This document shows, one piece after another, positions 1-7,671 of a DNA stretch of 14,950 nt (positions within the stretch are counted from its first letter, which is position 1; every line of letters starts with the position of its first letter). The translations under genes were made by a program, and so were the position numbers. The notes beneath the pieces are model-generated. The model was not told where the DNA came from, ran no database searches, and saw only the letters and a program-made list of their open reading frames with translations. The stretch spans positions 1 to 14,950 of the forward strand of contig CANHUD010000030.1 of the NCBI GenBank assembly GCA_947463665.1, written 5' to 3'. This DNA comes from Sphingobacteriales bacterium (GTDB taxonomy: Bacteria; Bacteroidota; Bacteroidia; Chitinophagales; Chitinophagaceae).

Positions 1-1428
1 CACATCAATTTTTGGACCGTAGAAAGCACCTTCGTCGGGCACTTCCACAAACGGGATGCCTGATTCAATAAGTACGTTTCTTACCATTTCTTCCGTTTCC
101 AGCCATAGTTCGGGTTCATTTATGTATTTCTGACCGAGTTTGGCCGGATCGTGAAGGCTCAGGCGCATGACGTATTTATCGATTCCGAAAATCTTAAAGT
201 ACTTCAGGTACATATCGTTCACTGCCCTAAATTCCTGTGCAAACTGATCGCGGCTGCAGTAGATATGGGCATCGTTCATGTGCAGGCAGCGTACCCGCAT
301 CAGTCCGAACAGCTCACCACTTTGTTCATAGCGGTAGCAGGTCCCATATTCGGCAAGGCGAACCGGAAGTTCCCTGTAGCTTCGGGCATCCGAAGAGAAT
401 ATCTTATGATGATGCGGGCAGTTCATGGCTTTCAGGTAGTATTTAGTGCCTTCCAGTTCCATGGGAGGGAACATACTATCCTTATAATAAGGCAGATGTC
501 CGCTGGTCAGATACATACTCTCCTTAGCAATATGAGGGGTGACTACCCGCTTATAACCGGCTGCATATTCTGTTTCTTTAGCTAACTTTTCCAATTCTTC
601 AATCACTACGGCACCATTGGGCAGCCAGAGTGGAAGCCCCGGCCCTACTTCATCATCGAACATGAATATGCCGAGTTCCTTGCCAAGTTTTCTGTGGTCA
701 CGCTTTTTGGCTTCTTCCAGCATGGTGATGTATTCATCCAGCTCTTTCTGGCTCGGAAAACTTACTCCATAAATGCGGGTCAGCTGTTTGTTTTTTTCAT
801 CGCCTTTCCAGTAAGCGCCTGCGATATTGGTCAGTTTAATGGCCTTGATCAGCCCGGTGTGAGGCAGATGTGGCCCTCTGCAGAGATCGGTGAAGTTACC
901 CTGGGTATAAAAGGTAATTTCGCCATCCTGAAGGTTCTGAAGCAGATCCAGCTTGTATTCATCGCCTTTTTCTTCAAAATAGGCAACTGCATCCTGTTTG
1001 GGCATCGCCTTTCGGACATATACCTCATTTTTTTTAGCCAGCTCATTCATGAGCTTTTCCATTTCTTTCAACTGGTCTTCTGAAATGGTACGGTCGCCCA
1101 GGTCAATATCGTAATAGAAACCTTTGTCCACAGCCGGACCTACCCAGAATTTAGCACCGGGGTATAAAGCTTCTACTGCCTCTGCCATAAGATGGGCAGA
1201 AGAGTGCCAGAAAGTGGATTTCCCTTCCTGATCATCCCAGGTAAGGAGATTAAGGCTTGCGTCTTTTTGTATCGGCCGGGTGGCGTCCCATACTTCACCG
1301 TCAACTTTTGCTGCCAGTACTTTTCTGGCCAGTCCTTCTGAAATCGATTTTGCGATTTCCAACCCTGTAACACCGTTCTGATATTCCCTTACAGCTCCAT
1401 CCGGAAAACTGATCCTGATCATGATCAT
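1..1428 (-). CDS. thrS: Threonyl-tRNA synthetase, 3' end beyond left edge
   Basis: Class II aminoacyl-tRNA synthetase that charges tRNA-Thr with threonine in the cytoplasm. 476 codons are visible of a family length of about 640; the C-terminal part (motif 3 and anticodon-binding domain) lies left of the window. Seen in order: an N-terminal TGS domain (about 1-62); the editing/SAD domain with HSSAH at 75-79 and CRGPH at 183-187, which form its metal-type site; then the catalytic core with NCPHH at 336-340 and NDAHIYC at 384-390, supplying the Cys and His equivalents of two of the three zinc ligands. The last visible residues, EGAFYGPKIDV, are the conserved ThrRS core motif. Two in-frame ATGs (1428 and 1422) are possible starts; proteins of this family often begin MI(R/K)I, which favours 1422, but 1428 is equally open. 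No SD sequence is seen. Identification is secure; the exact start is not. Confidence 0.96.
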   Translation of the reverse strand, partial: MIMIRISFPDGAVREYQNGVTGLEIAKSISEGLARKVLAAKVDGEVWDATRPIQKDASLNLLTWDDQEGKSTFWHSSAHLMAEAVEALYPGAKFWVGPAVDKGFYYDIDLGDRTISEDQLKEMEKLMNELAKKNEVYVRKAMPKQDAVAYFEEKGDEYKLDLLQNLQDGEITFYTQGNFTDLCRGPHLPHTGLIKAIKLTNIAGAYWKGDEKNKQLTRIYGVSFPSQKELDEYITMLEEAKKRDHRKLGKELGIFMFDDEVGPGLPLWLPNGAVVIEELEKLAKETEYAAGYKRVVTPHIAKESMYLTSGHLPYYKDSMFPPMELEGTKYYLKAMNCPHHHKIFSSDARSYRELPVRLAEYGTCYRYEQSGELFGLMRVRCLHMNDAHIYCSRDQFAQEFRAVNDMYLKYFKIFGIDKYVMRLSLHDPAKLGQKYINEPELWLETEEMVRNVLIESGIPFVEVPDEGAFYGPKIDV

Positions 1429-1471
1429 CAATTATTTAACTTGCTATCCGTTGCCAAAACGGCATGGATGG

Positions 1472-1479
1472 CAAATTTA
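1472..1479 (-). promoter_or_regulatory. Putative -7 element (TAAATTTG) of thrS
   Basis: On the minus strand this reads TAAATTTG, an exact match to the Bacteroidota -7 consensus TAnnTTTG, 43 bp upstream of the thrS ATG. That would give a leader of roughly 35-40 nt. No TTTG -33 element at the usual spacing of about 19 bp is visible, so the call rests on the -7 box and its position. No T-box or other leader structure was recognised. Confidence 0.45.
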
Positions 1480-1547
1480 ACGAACTATTTGAGTACCTTA
1501 AGGGTATTTGACGATAATTTGCAGTTGGAATAGCTTAAATCTGGAAT

Positions 1548-2654
1548 ATGCATCGAATTTTACGTCTTTTTCTGGTTTTTTTATCGTTCTCTACTGCCCT
1601 TCATGCGCAAAAACTGAGTGGCCAATGGACAGGTGGATTCTCCAGTTCGGGAGATCGGTCTGGCAGCAAAACGGAATATATCCTGGAGCTGGATGTGAAA
1701 GAGAATGAAATATCCGGATATTCGTACACGTATTTTATGCTGGGAGCAAAGCGCTGTTTCACCATTTGCCGTTTATCGGGAAAATATGATAAAGGCAGCA
1801 AATCAATGGTAGTAAGCGAGGTTGAAAGGGTTAAAGCCAACACGCCCCCTGATTTCAGAGATTGTCTGCAAACGCATCTGCTGACTTATATGAAAGCTGA
1901 GGGCAAGGAAATATTACTTGGAAAATGGAGGCCGGCAACCGATAAGGATAATTGTGGGAGCGGTCAGACGGAATTGGAAAGAAAGCAACTAGTCAAAATG
2001 GTCCCGCCATCTTCGTCTTCTTCGTTGGCAGGAAGAGGTACTCCTTCCGCTTCCCCCAAAACACAAAAGCCTCTCACCGGATCGATGCCTGAAAAAACAG
2101 GAGCAGCTATAGCCAACACACCCAGCACAAACTTACCGAATCAAAAAATTTCGAGAGGAACAGAGAGAGTTAATCAGGATTTGTCTAAATCAAATTCTTC
2201 TGCCGGCATCAATACCCCCCTTCCGGCGCCCACAAATCAGGAGCGCGCAAACCCCAGGCAGGAAACAAATATTCCTGTGCAATCGGTTCCATCCGGTTAT
2301 GAAAAACGTTCTATCCAGATTATACGAACCATCGATGTGGAAGAAAAATCTTTTAAAGTTGATTTGTACGATAATGGGCAGGTAGATGGTGACACAGTGA
2401 GCCTTTATCTCAACGGCAAGCTGATGGTTTCCCGTCAACGACTGAGTACCACACCTATCAGTCTTACGATCGATCTGAGTGATGATGATCAGCAGGACCT
2501 GGTCATGTATGCGGAGAATCTGGGAACGATTCCGCCTAACTCCGCCCTTATGGTGGTGACCAATGGAGGGAAGCGTTATGAAGTCAACATCACGTCATCG
2601 GAACAAACAAACGGAGCCGTCCGGTTTGTTAAAAAGAAAAAACCCGGCAACTAG
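1548..2654 (+). CDS. Secreted hypothetical protein, two domains with low-complexity linker
   Basis: Unrecognised 368-residue protein. It has a clear signal peptide (HRILR basic start, hydrophobic core, likely cleavage after LHA at about residue 20, Gln at +1 as usual in Bacteroidota), so it is probably exported to the periplasm or beyond. The N-terminal domain (about 21-145) starts LSGQWTGGF, resembling small beta-barrel or lipocalin-like secreted domains, and has four cysteines (70, 74, 106, 136) that could form disulfides. Residues about 147-250 are a Ser/Thr/Pro/Asn-rich linker without evident fold. The C-terminal domain (about 255-360) is predicted by eye to be beta-rich, with a Lys-rich tail. 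No catalytic motif or sorting domain is seen. ATG at 1548 gives the best signal peptide. It is divergent from thrS and ends tail-to-tail on the receptor gene. No convincing promoter was found in the 119-bp intergenic region on this strand. Confidence 0.8.
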   Translation: MHRILRLFLVFLSFSTALHAQKLSGQWTGGFSSSGDRSGSKTEYILELDVKENEISGYSYTYFMLGAKRCFTICRLSGKYDKGSKSMVVSEVERVKANTPPDFRDCLQTHLLTYMKAEGKEILLGKWRPATDKDNCGSGQTELERKQLVKMVPPSSSSSLAGRGTPSASPKTQKPLTGSMPEKTGAAIANTPSTNLPNQKISRGTERVNQDLSKSNSSAGINTPLPAPTNQERANPRQETNIPVQSVPSGYEKRSIQIIRTIDVEEKSFKVDLYDNGQVDGDTVSLYLNGKLMVSRQRLSTTPISLTIDLSDDDQQDLVMYAENLGTIPPNSALMVVTNGGKRYEVNITSSEQTNGAVRFVKKKKPGN

Positions 2655-5017
2655 AATTTAAAGTTCCATGTTACCGACGGGATAATAGGAAACAGAGATA
2701 CCTGTTTCGCCTGAATACGTAATGTGTTGTTGAAAGCACTACCCTCCTGATCAAAATAAATGAAGAAGGGATTCATGCGGCTGTAAACATTATACACACT
2801 GAATACCCATGATGCTTTTAACTTTTTTGATTGCTTTTGTCTGGGCGTGTATGTTGCTGAAATATCTATCCGATGATAAGGAGCAAGCCTGTACTGGTTC
2901 AGTGAACTGAACTGCTGGCCAAGCACTCCTTCCGTAAGATAAAATCGTTCCGGCAGGGTTATGGTATTTCCGGTAGCATACACAAATACTCCCGACCATT
3001 TCCAGCGGGGACCGGCTTCGTAAATGGTGACCAGTGAAAGATCATGTCTCCGGTCGTATTTCGCGGGATATTTTATACCATTATTCAGTTCAGGAAATTT
3101 CCTCCATGTCCAGCTTAGTGTATAGCCAATCCATCCGGTAAATTTTCCACGGGTTTTATTGATGAAGAATTCTGACCCATAGCTCCATCCCCTACCGAAC
3201 ACAAATTCTTCTTCCGGATCACGAATGGAGGGCGTGTACCCCTCGCGGTATTCGATCTGGTTATTCATGTTTTTATAATAGACTTCTACAGAAGTCTCAA
3301 ACATGTTGTCTGAAAAGTTTCGGAAATAACCCAGTGCATATTGCCAGCTAAGTTGTGGCTTCACACGAATGGTGCTGGGAACCCACACATCTGTAGGCAG
3401 CGATGTACCCGTATTGGTTACCAGGTGTATATATTGAATATTTCGTGTAATACTGGCCTTTATGGAGGACACTTCATCAAGAGTATACCGCATGGTCCAG
3501 CGAGGTTCGGGACCTCCATACCATTTCACGGATTGTCCCGGTCCATATACTGTACTGTCCAGTTTATTACCATTTACATCCCGCTGGAAATGGGTATAGG
3601 AGCCGATTTGCTGAAAAGCAGACAGGCGAAGGCCTACATTCATTTTTAGTTTTTCAGAAATATCCCAGTCATCCTGGATATAAAGAGCCAATTCCCTGGC
3701 GTTTTTGATCTGGGCATTATTCGGCTCAAAAACAGTACTGTCCTGATTTCCTGAAACCACAGAGGGCGTGAATCTATGTCGGGTCAGCTGGGCACCAAAA
3801 CGGATACGGTGTCTGGTACTGGCAAAATAATCAAAATCGGTTTTCAGTCCGAAATCACGGATGCCACTGTTCAACTGTACATTAAAATTATCCTGTGTTG
3901 CGCCAAACGTAAATTTGTAATCGTTGTAAACGGCTGTGGTATTGGCAAAAAGCTTTTTATTGAATACATGATTCCATCGCAGGGAGGTAGTAGCATTTCC
4001 CCAGGGAATACTAATGTCCAGACTGCGGTCGCCATTGCGGAAATCAAATACATCTCTTCCAATATAGCTGCTGAGGTACAGACGATCTTTGGGAGAAAAG
4101 CGATAATTAATCTTTGCATTCAGGTCGTAGAAGAAATAACCGGAGCCATTGAAATTACTCGACCGCGAAATGAAGGGTTTAGCCAGCAGGTCAACATAGG
4201 TTCGTCGGCCAGAAACCATAAAAGAAGCTTTTTCCTTTTCAATCGGTCCCTGAACGGAAACACGTGAGGAAATGGTGCCGATCCCCCCTTCTACCTGATA
4301 GTCCTGCATATTCCCTTCTTTCATGGAGATATCCAGAACGGAAGATATACGCCCTCCATACTGAGCGGGCATTCCACCTTTGATGAGTGAAACATTTTTA
4401 AGGGCATCCCCATTGAATACAGAAAAGAATCCAAAAAGATGACCCGGATTGTAGACCACGGCATCATCCAGCAGAATCAGGTTCTGGTCCGGACCTCCTC
4501 CCCTTACGTATAGTCCGCTATTCCCTTCTCCGGCATTGCGGATACCGGGCATGAGCTGAAGGGCTTTCAGCGGATCTACTTCTCCAAAGATCACCGGAAG
4601 AGAGCGGATCTGGTTCATCGACAGGTCCAGTTTTCCCATTTGTGCGTTTCGGACATTGGCATCCCGTTTTCGCGAGGAGATCACGATTTCCTGGCTTAGA
4701 GATGCTTTTGCCAGGAGGGCGATATCCAGTTCCACATCACGGTTTAGGGCAACAGATTGCTCTGTAGGGAGATAGCCTACTGAACTGACAACCAGCTGGT
4801 AATTACCCTCAGGGAGGCTGATGGAAAAAAAACCGTAGCTATTGGTACTAACACCCCTTGACTGTCCTCTGACGGTCAGGGATGCTCCAATAAGCGTTTC
4901 TCTGGAAAGTGAGTCACGGACATAACCGCTGATGGTATATACAGACTGGGCACCGGCTGCATAAAAATACAGCATGCTCAACATGAGCAGACAGCTTTTC
5001 CTGTTCACAGTATTCAA
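2651..5017 (-). CDS. TonB-dependent outer-membrane receptor with CarboxypepD_reg-like domain
   Basis: 788 residues as a TonB-energised outer-membrane transporter. Seen in order: signal peptide ending AAGAQ (about 1-24); a carboxypeptidase-regulatory-like beta-sandwich (about 27-103; TISGYVRDSLSRETLIGAS is typical); a short stretch EIVISSRKR (110-118) that may act as TonB box; a plug domain (about 130-232) with LYVRGGGPDQNLILLDD; then a barrel to the C-terminus, ending in aromatic Phe as expected for BAM recognition. At under 800 residues it is shorter than SusC-type glycan receptors, and no SusD partner is adjacent. Substrate unknown; the upstream DUF3347 lipoprotein hints at a metal or chelate (inference). 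The frame opens with TTG at 5017 directly after the lipoprotein stop (TAATTG). A GTG at 5008 giving MNRKSCLL is an equally good signal-peptide start; the ATG at 4984 would remove the basic n-region. Probably cotranscribed with the lipoprotein. Confidence 0.92.
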   Translation of the reverse strand: MNTVNRKSCLLMLSMLYFYAAGAQSVYTISGYVRDSLSRETLIGASLTVRGQSRGVSTNSYGFFSISLPEGNYQLVVSSVGYLPTEQSVALNRDVELDIALLAKASLSQEIVISSRKRDANVRNAQMGKLDLSMNQIRSLPVIFGEVDPLKALQLMPGIRNAGEGNSGLYVRGGGPDQNLILLDDAVVYNPGHLFGFFSVFNGDALKNVSLIKGGMPAQYGGRISSVLDISMKEGNMQDYQVEGGIGTISSRVSVQGPIEKEKASFMVSGRRTYVDLLAKPFISRSSNFNGSGYFFYDLNAKINYRFSPKDRLYLSSYIGRDVFDFRNGDRSLDISIPWGNATTSLRWNHVFNKKLFANTTAVYNDYKFTFGATQDNFNVQLNSGIRDFGLKTDFDYFASTRHRIRFGAQLTRHRFTPSVVSGNQDSTVFEPNNAQIKNARELALYIQDDWDISEKLKMNVGLRLSAFQQIGSYTHFQRDVNGNKLDSTVYGPGQSVKWYGGPEPRWTMRYTLDEVSSIKASITRNIQYIHLVTNTGTSLPTDVWVPSTIRVKPQLSWQYALGYFRNFSDNMFETSVEVYYKNMNNQIEYREGYTPSIRDPEEEFVFGRGWSYGSEFFINKTRGKFTGWIGYTLSWTWRKFPELNNGIKYPAKYDRRHDLSLVTIYEAGPRWKWSGVFVYATGNTITLPERFYLTEGVLGQQFSSLNQYRLAPYHRIDISATYTPRQKQSKKLKASWVFSVYNVYSRMNPFFIYFDQEGSAFNNTLRIQAKQVSLFPIIPSVTWNFKF

Positions 5018-5614
5018 TTATTTGATAAAACGGACAGAGTCAGATATTTCTCCGCAATGCAACATGCCGGATGCATACTTCGGGTGTTTTCGGCCCAGAT
5101 ATGGATTTATGATTTCAGCTGAACGGCTTACCCAGGATGCTTGTTCACTATCGTTGAAAGCCATGGGACAAGTTTGCCGGTAAATGACTGACTGGTCAAA
5201 CTGTGCCTGCTGGAGGAGCGCATAAAAAGCATTGGAAAGGTCGCTAAATCTGCGTTTTTTCCCCTCAAGCATCTTCTCAGAAGTTACTGAATTTGTGGCA
5301 ATTGCCATGGCTGCGAGCTGACCTGTAAGCCCGTTACTCACTGAAGTATCTGATATGCCAGCAAAAGAAATGCCTTCCATGCGGGCGGATAACTGCTTGG
5401 CCAGTGTATCTACCTGAACGGAATCATATTCAACCAGGGCATCGCGCAGCCCTTCATAGGCAGAGAGGATATTGCTTAGTGCTGCCATAGTGGCTGTATC
5501 CAGTGAAACGTTTTTTTGCGGTATATCCGTTGTGGTCTGAGGGGTAGAATCCGTTGCAGAACCTGCACAGGAAGCGAGGAAAGACAGGACGGATAAAAAG
5601 AATAAGACCCGCAT
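5018..5614 (-). CDS. DUF3347-family lipoprotein
   Basis: 198-residue exported lipoprotein. The signal peptide ends in the lipobox LASC with the lipidated Cys at residue 16, followed by a Ser/Thr-rich tether (17-35). The mature part (about 40-198) is mostly helical and ends with the features I recognise from DUF3347: CPM at 149-151, a Trp at 161, NPYLG at 170-174 and MLHCG at 184-188. This domain is found alone in Bacteroidota lipoproteins and fused to periplasmic adaptor subunits of heavy-metal efflux pumps. The conserved Cys, Met and His residues suggest soft-metal (copper-like) binding, but this is inference. It is the promoter-proximal gene of a two-gene unit with the TonB-dependent receptor, with no bases between its TAA and the receptor's TTG. 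The ATG at 5614 sits 17 bp downstream of an exact -7 element. The DUF3347 assignment is from memory of the motif pattern. Confidence 0.82.
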   Translation of the reverse strand: MRVLFFLSVLSFLASCAGSATDSTPQTTTDIPQKNVSLDTATMAALSNILSAYEGLRDALVEYDSVQVDTLAKQLSARMEGISFAGISDTSVSNGLTGQLAAMAIATNSVTSEKMLEGKKRRFSDLSNAFYALLQQAQFDQSVIYRQTCPMAFNDSEQASWVSRSAEIINPYLGRKHPKYASGMLHCGEISDSVRFIK

Positions 5615-5631
5615 AGTCGATGATTTACCTG

Positions 5632-5639
5632 CAAAGATA
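5632..5639 (-). promoter_or_regulatory. -7 element (TATCTTTG) of the lipoprotein-receptor unit
   Basis: The minus strand reads TATCTTTG, an exact TAnnTTTG match, 17 bp upstream of the lipoprotein ATG at 5614. The transcript leader would be only about 10-12 nt. No good -33 TTTG element is seen at normal spacing. It lies back-to-back with the ABC-F -7 element, 10 bp away, so the two promoters overlap and RNA polymerase binding is likely mutually exclusive. Confidence 0.6.
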
Positions 5640-5649
5640 ACATTATATG

Positions 5650-5657
5650 TACCTTTG
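5650..5657 (+). promoter_or_regulatory. -7 element (TACCTTTG) of the ABC-F gene
   Basis: TACCTTTG is an exact TAnnTTTG match, 24 bp upstream of the ATG at 5682, giving a leader of about 17-20 nt. A weak -33 candidate, TTTA at 5624-5627, lies 22 bp further upstream. The TTG at 5655-5657 is in frame with the ABC-F gene and can be mistaken for its start; as part of the promoter it would not be transcribed. Confidence 0.6.
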
Positions 5658-5681
5658 CGCGATTTTAAAATATTAATAACT

Positions 5682-7616
5682 ATGCTGGCAGGGTTTCAGG
5701 ATCTGACTTTCGAATTTGGCTCACGGGTAATCGTAGAGGATGCCACCTGGCATATACAGCCGAACGAGCGGATCGGACTTATCGGGTATAATGGGACCGG
5801 GAAGTCCACTATGCTGCGCCTGCTGACGGGTGAATACAGCCCATCTAATGGAACCGTTGAAAAAAGCAGGGGGATCCGCATCGGATTTCTCCATCAGGAT
5901 TTATTGAGTTTTGACACGGAGGATTCGATCCTTACGGTTGCAATGGGTGCTTTTGAGGATGTATTGAGGCTGGAAAGGGAGATCGAGCAACTGGGCCATG
6001 AGCTGGAAAAGGAGCAGGACGATCAGAAACTGGAATTGTATACCGATAAGTTGCATGAACTGGAACTGGCTGGTGGGTATACTGTTCATCACAGAACCGA
6101 AGAAGTACTGCAGGGACTGGGTTTTTCCAATGCGGATCTGTTGCGCCCCTACAAAGAATACAGTGGGGGCTGGCGGATGCGGGTATTGCTGGCGAAAATG
6201 ATCTTACAGGCGCCGGATTTATTGTTGCTGGATGAGCCTACGAACCACCTGGATCTACCTTCGATTGAGTGGCTGGAAAAATATTTACTGCATTATCAGG
6301 GATCCGTGGTGATCGTGAGCCATGATAAATACTTTTTGAACCGGATGGTAACGAAGACTGTAGAACTTTACCAGCAGCAGTTGCATATCTACGCAGGCAA
6401 TTACGATTATTACGAAAAAGAGAAAGCGCTGCGTATTGAGTTGCAGCAACGGGCTTTTGAAAATCAGCAGGATTATATCCGCCAGCAGGAGCGCTTTATC
6501 GAGCGGTTTAAAGCCAAGGCGTCTAAGGCCGCCCAGGCACAAAGTGTACAGAAGCGGCTGGAAAAACTGGACCGGATTGAAGACACCGCACTGGAACGTC
6601 CCAATATCCGCATAAACTTCCAGGTGGACCGTACACCAGGGAAAGTGCTTTGTACGCTGAAAAACATCCGCAAGTTTTTTGGGGAGAACAGAATTGTGGA
6701 GAATGCCGGAGCGGAGATTGAGCGTGGAGATAAAATCGCTCTGATAGGTGCGAACGGAAAAGGAAAATCAACACTGTTAAGGATCATTGCCGGAACAGAA
6801 TCCTTTGAAGGAGAACGGATCTGGGGGCACAATGTGCAGGAGAGTTTTTATGCCCAGCACCAGCTGGAATGTCTGAACCTTCAGCATACGATTCTGGAGG
6901 AAATGTTGCATTGCGGTAGTCAGAAAACGGAACTGGAGTTGCGTACGCTTCTTGGTTGTTTTCTGTTCAGCGGTGATGATACCGATAAAAAAATCCGCGT
7001 ACTGAGTGGTGGGGAGAAAGCACGTGTGGCACTTGCCAAGACCATAGTAAGCAAGGCTAATTTTCTGATGCTGGATGAACCTACCAACCACCTGGATCTG
7101 CACTCTGTTGAATTGCTGATCGAATCGCTTAACAAATATGAGGGAAGTCTGATTCTGGTGAGCCACGACCGCTATTTTATTTCAAAAACGGCTAACAAAA
7201 TCTGGGAAATTGCAGATGGGCAGATCCGCGAGTTCAAGGGCACCTATGAAGAATGGGTAGACTGGAACAATCGGATGAAATCGAGAACGGCAACTGTAGG
7301 TCCCGCTGCTGCTACTGAACCAATTGATAAAAAGCCAAAGGAAATAAAGGAGGAGAAAAAGAGGGAACCGATTGATACCCAGAAGCAGAAAGAGCAGAAA
7401 AAGGTACAGAAAAAATTCAGTGAAACAGAGGAATTGATCGCCCGGCTGGGTGCACAGAAAGCAGATGCAGAACAGCAGCTGGCTGATCCTTCTGTATATT
7501 CTGATAAACTGAAATTTCAGGCTGCAGAAGCTACCTATCAGTCGATCTGCCAGAAACTAAAGCAGGCAGAAGCCGATTATGAGCGCCTGTTTGAGGAGCT
7601 GATGAAATTTGATTAA
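5682..7616 (+). CDS. ABC-F family ATP-binding protein (EttA/Uup/YheS-like)
   Basis: 644-residue soluble twin-ATPase of the ABC-F class, which acts on the ribosome as a translation factor (or, in some members, antibiotic protection) rather than as a transporter; no membrane segments are present. First nucleotide-binding domain: Walker A GYNGTGKST (35-43), signature YSGGW (160-164), Walker B LLLLDEP (180-186), H-loop SHD (212-214). The inter-domain linker (about 240-310) contains the charged helical region that reaches toward the P-site tRNA in this class. Second domain: Walker A GANGKGKST (355-363), signature LSGGE (440-444), Walker B FLMLDEP (460-466). Both Walker B motifs continue into TNHLD, the ABC-F hallmark. 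A Lys/Glu-rich stretch and C-terminal coiled coil (about 535-644) resemble Uup/YheS. ATG at 5682 is preferred to an in-frame TTG nine codons upstream because that TTG lies inside the -7 box. Subfamily is uncertain, and nothing indicates a resistance role. Confidence 0.94.
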   Translation: MLAGFQDLTFEFGSRVIVEDATWHIQPNERIGLIGYNGTGKSTMLRLLTGEYSPSNGTVEKSRGIRIGFLHQDLLSFDTEDSILTVAMGAFEDVLRLEREIEQLGHELEKEQDDQKLELYTDKLHELELAGGYTVHHRTEEVLQGLGFSNADLLRPYKEYSGGWRMRVLLAKMILQAPDLLLLDEPTNHLDLPSIEWLEKYLLHYQGSVVIVSHDKYFLNRMVTKTVELYQQQLHIYAGNYDYYEKEKALRIELQQRAFENQQDYIRQQERFIERFKAKASKAAQAQSVQKRLEKLDRIEDTALERPNIRINFQVDRTPGKVLCTLKNIRKFFGENRIVENAGAEIERGDKIALIGANGKGKSTLLRIIAGTESFEGERIWGHNVQESFYAQHQLECLNLQHTILEEMLHCGSQKTELELRTLLGCFLFSGDDTDKKIRVLSGGEKARVALAKTIVSKANFLMLDEPTNHLDLHSVELLIESLNKYEGSLILVSHDRYFISKTANKIWEIADGQIREFKGTYEEWVDWNNRMKSRTATVGPAAATEPIDKKPKEIKEEKKREPIDTQKQKEQKKVQKKFSETEELIARLGAQKADAEQQLADPSVYSDKLKFQAAEATYQSICQKLKQAEADYERLFEELMKFD

Positions 7617-7641
7617 AACGTACTGCTAAGACCGTTTTATA

Positions 7642-7667
7642 AAAAAGTGTATATTTGCACACTTTTT
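7642..7667. repeat. 9-bp inverted repeat around the tRNA promoter
   Basis: Arms AAAAAGTGT (7642-7650) and ACACTTTTT (7659-7667) are perfect reverse complements around an 8-nt centre, and the -7 element of the tRNA gene spans the left arm's last base and most of the centre. With an A run on one side and a T run on the other, it could act as a weak bidirectional terminator for the ABC-F transcript, be a palindromic operator, or be chance in an AT-rich spacer. The first 7 bp after the ABC-F stop also form a weak AT-rich arm (7614-7620 with 7633-7639). Confidence 0.5.
7650..7657 (+). promoter_or_regulatory. -7 element (TATATTTG) of tRNA-Arg
   Basis: TATATTTG is an exact TAnnTTTG match 14 bp upstream of the mature tRNA 5' end, leaving a 5' leader of about 8-10 nt to be removed by RNase P. 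No TTTG -33 box was seen at the usual spacing. The tRNA therefore appears to have its own promoter rather than relying on ABC-F read-through. Confidence 0.6.
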
Positions 7668-7671
7668 AGAT

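Noticed and set aside
151..1083. Plus-strand open frames of 129-144 codons across thrS
   Set aside because: They lie antisense to a well-conserved synthetase frame, have no family resemblance and no promoter; they are shadows of thrS.
1507..1543. Plus-strand promoter for the 1548 gene (TTTG at 1507 and 1518, TAAATCTG at 1536-1543)
   Set aside because: The possible -7 box is imperfect and ends four bases before the ATG, and the spacings (14 or 25 bp) do not fit.
1429..1547. T-box or attenuator leader upstream of thrS
   Set aside because: No T-box core, no paired hairpins and no terminator are seen, and T-boxes are not typical of Bacteroidota.
3776..4267. 163-codon plus-strand frame inside the receptor gene
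   Set aside because: Antisense to the TonB receptor barrel; composition and lack of motifs fit a shadow frame.
5682..7616. Antibiotic-resistance ABC-F
   Set aside because: The linker and C-terminal coiled coil resemble housekeeping Uup/YheS-type members, and there is no resistance or mobile context.
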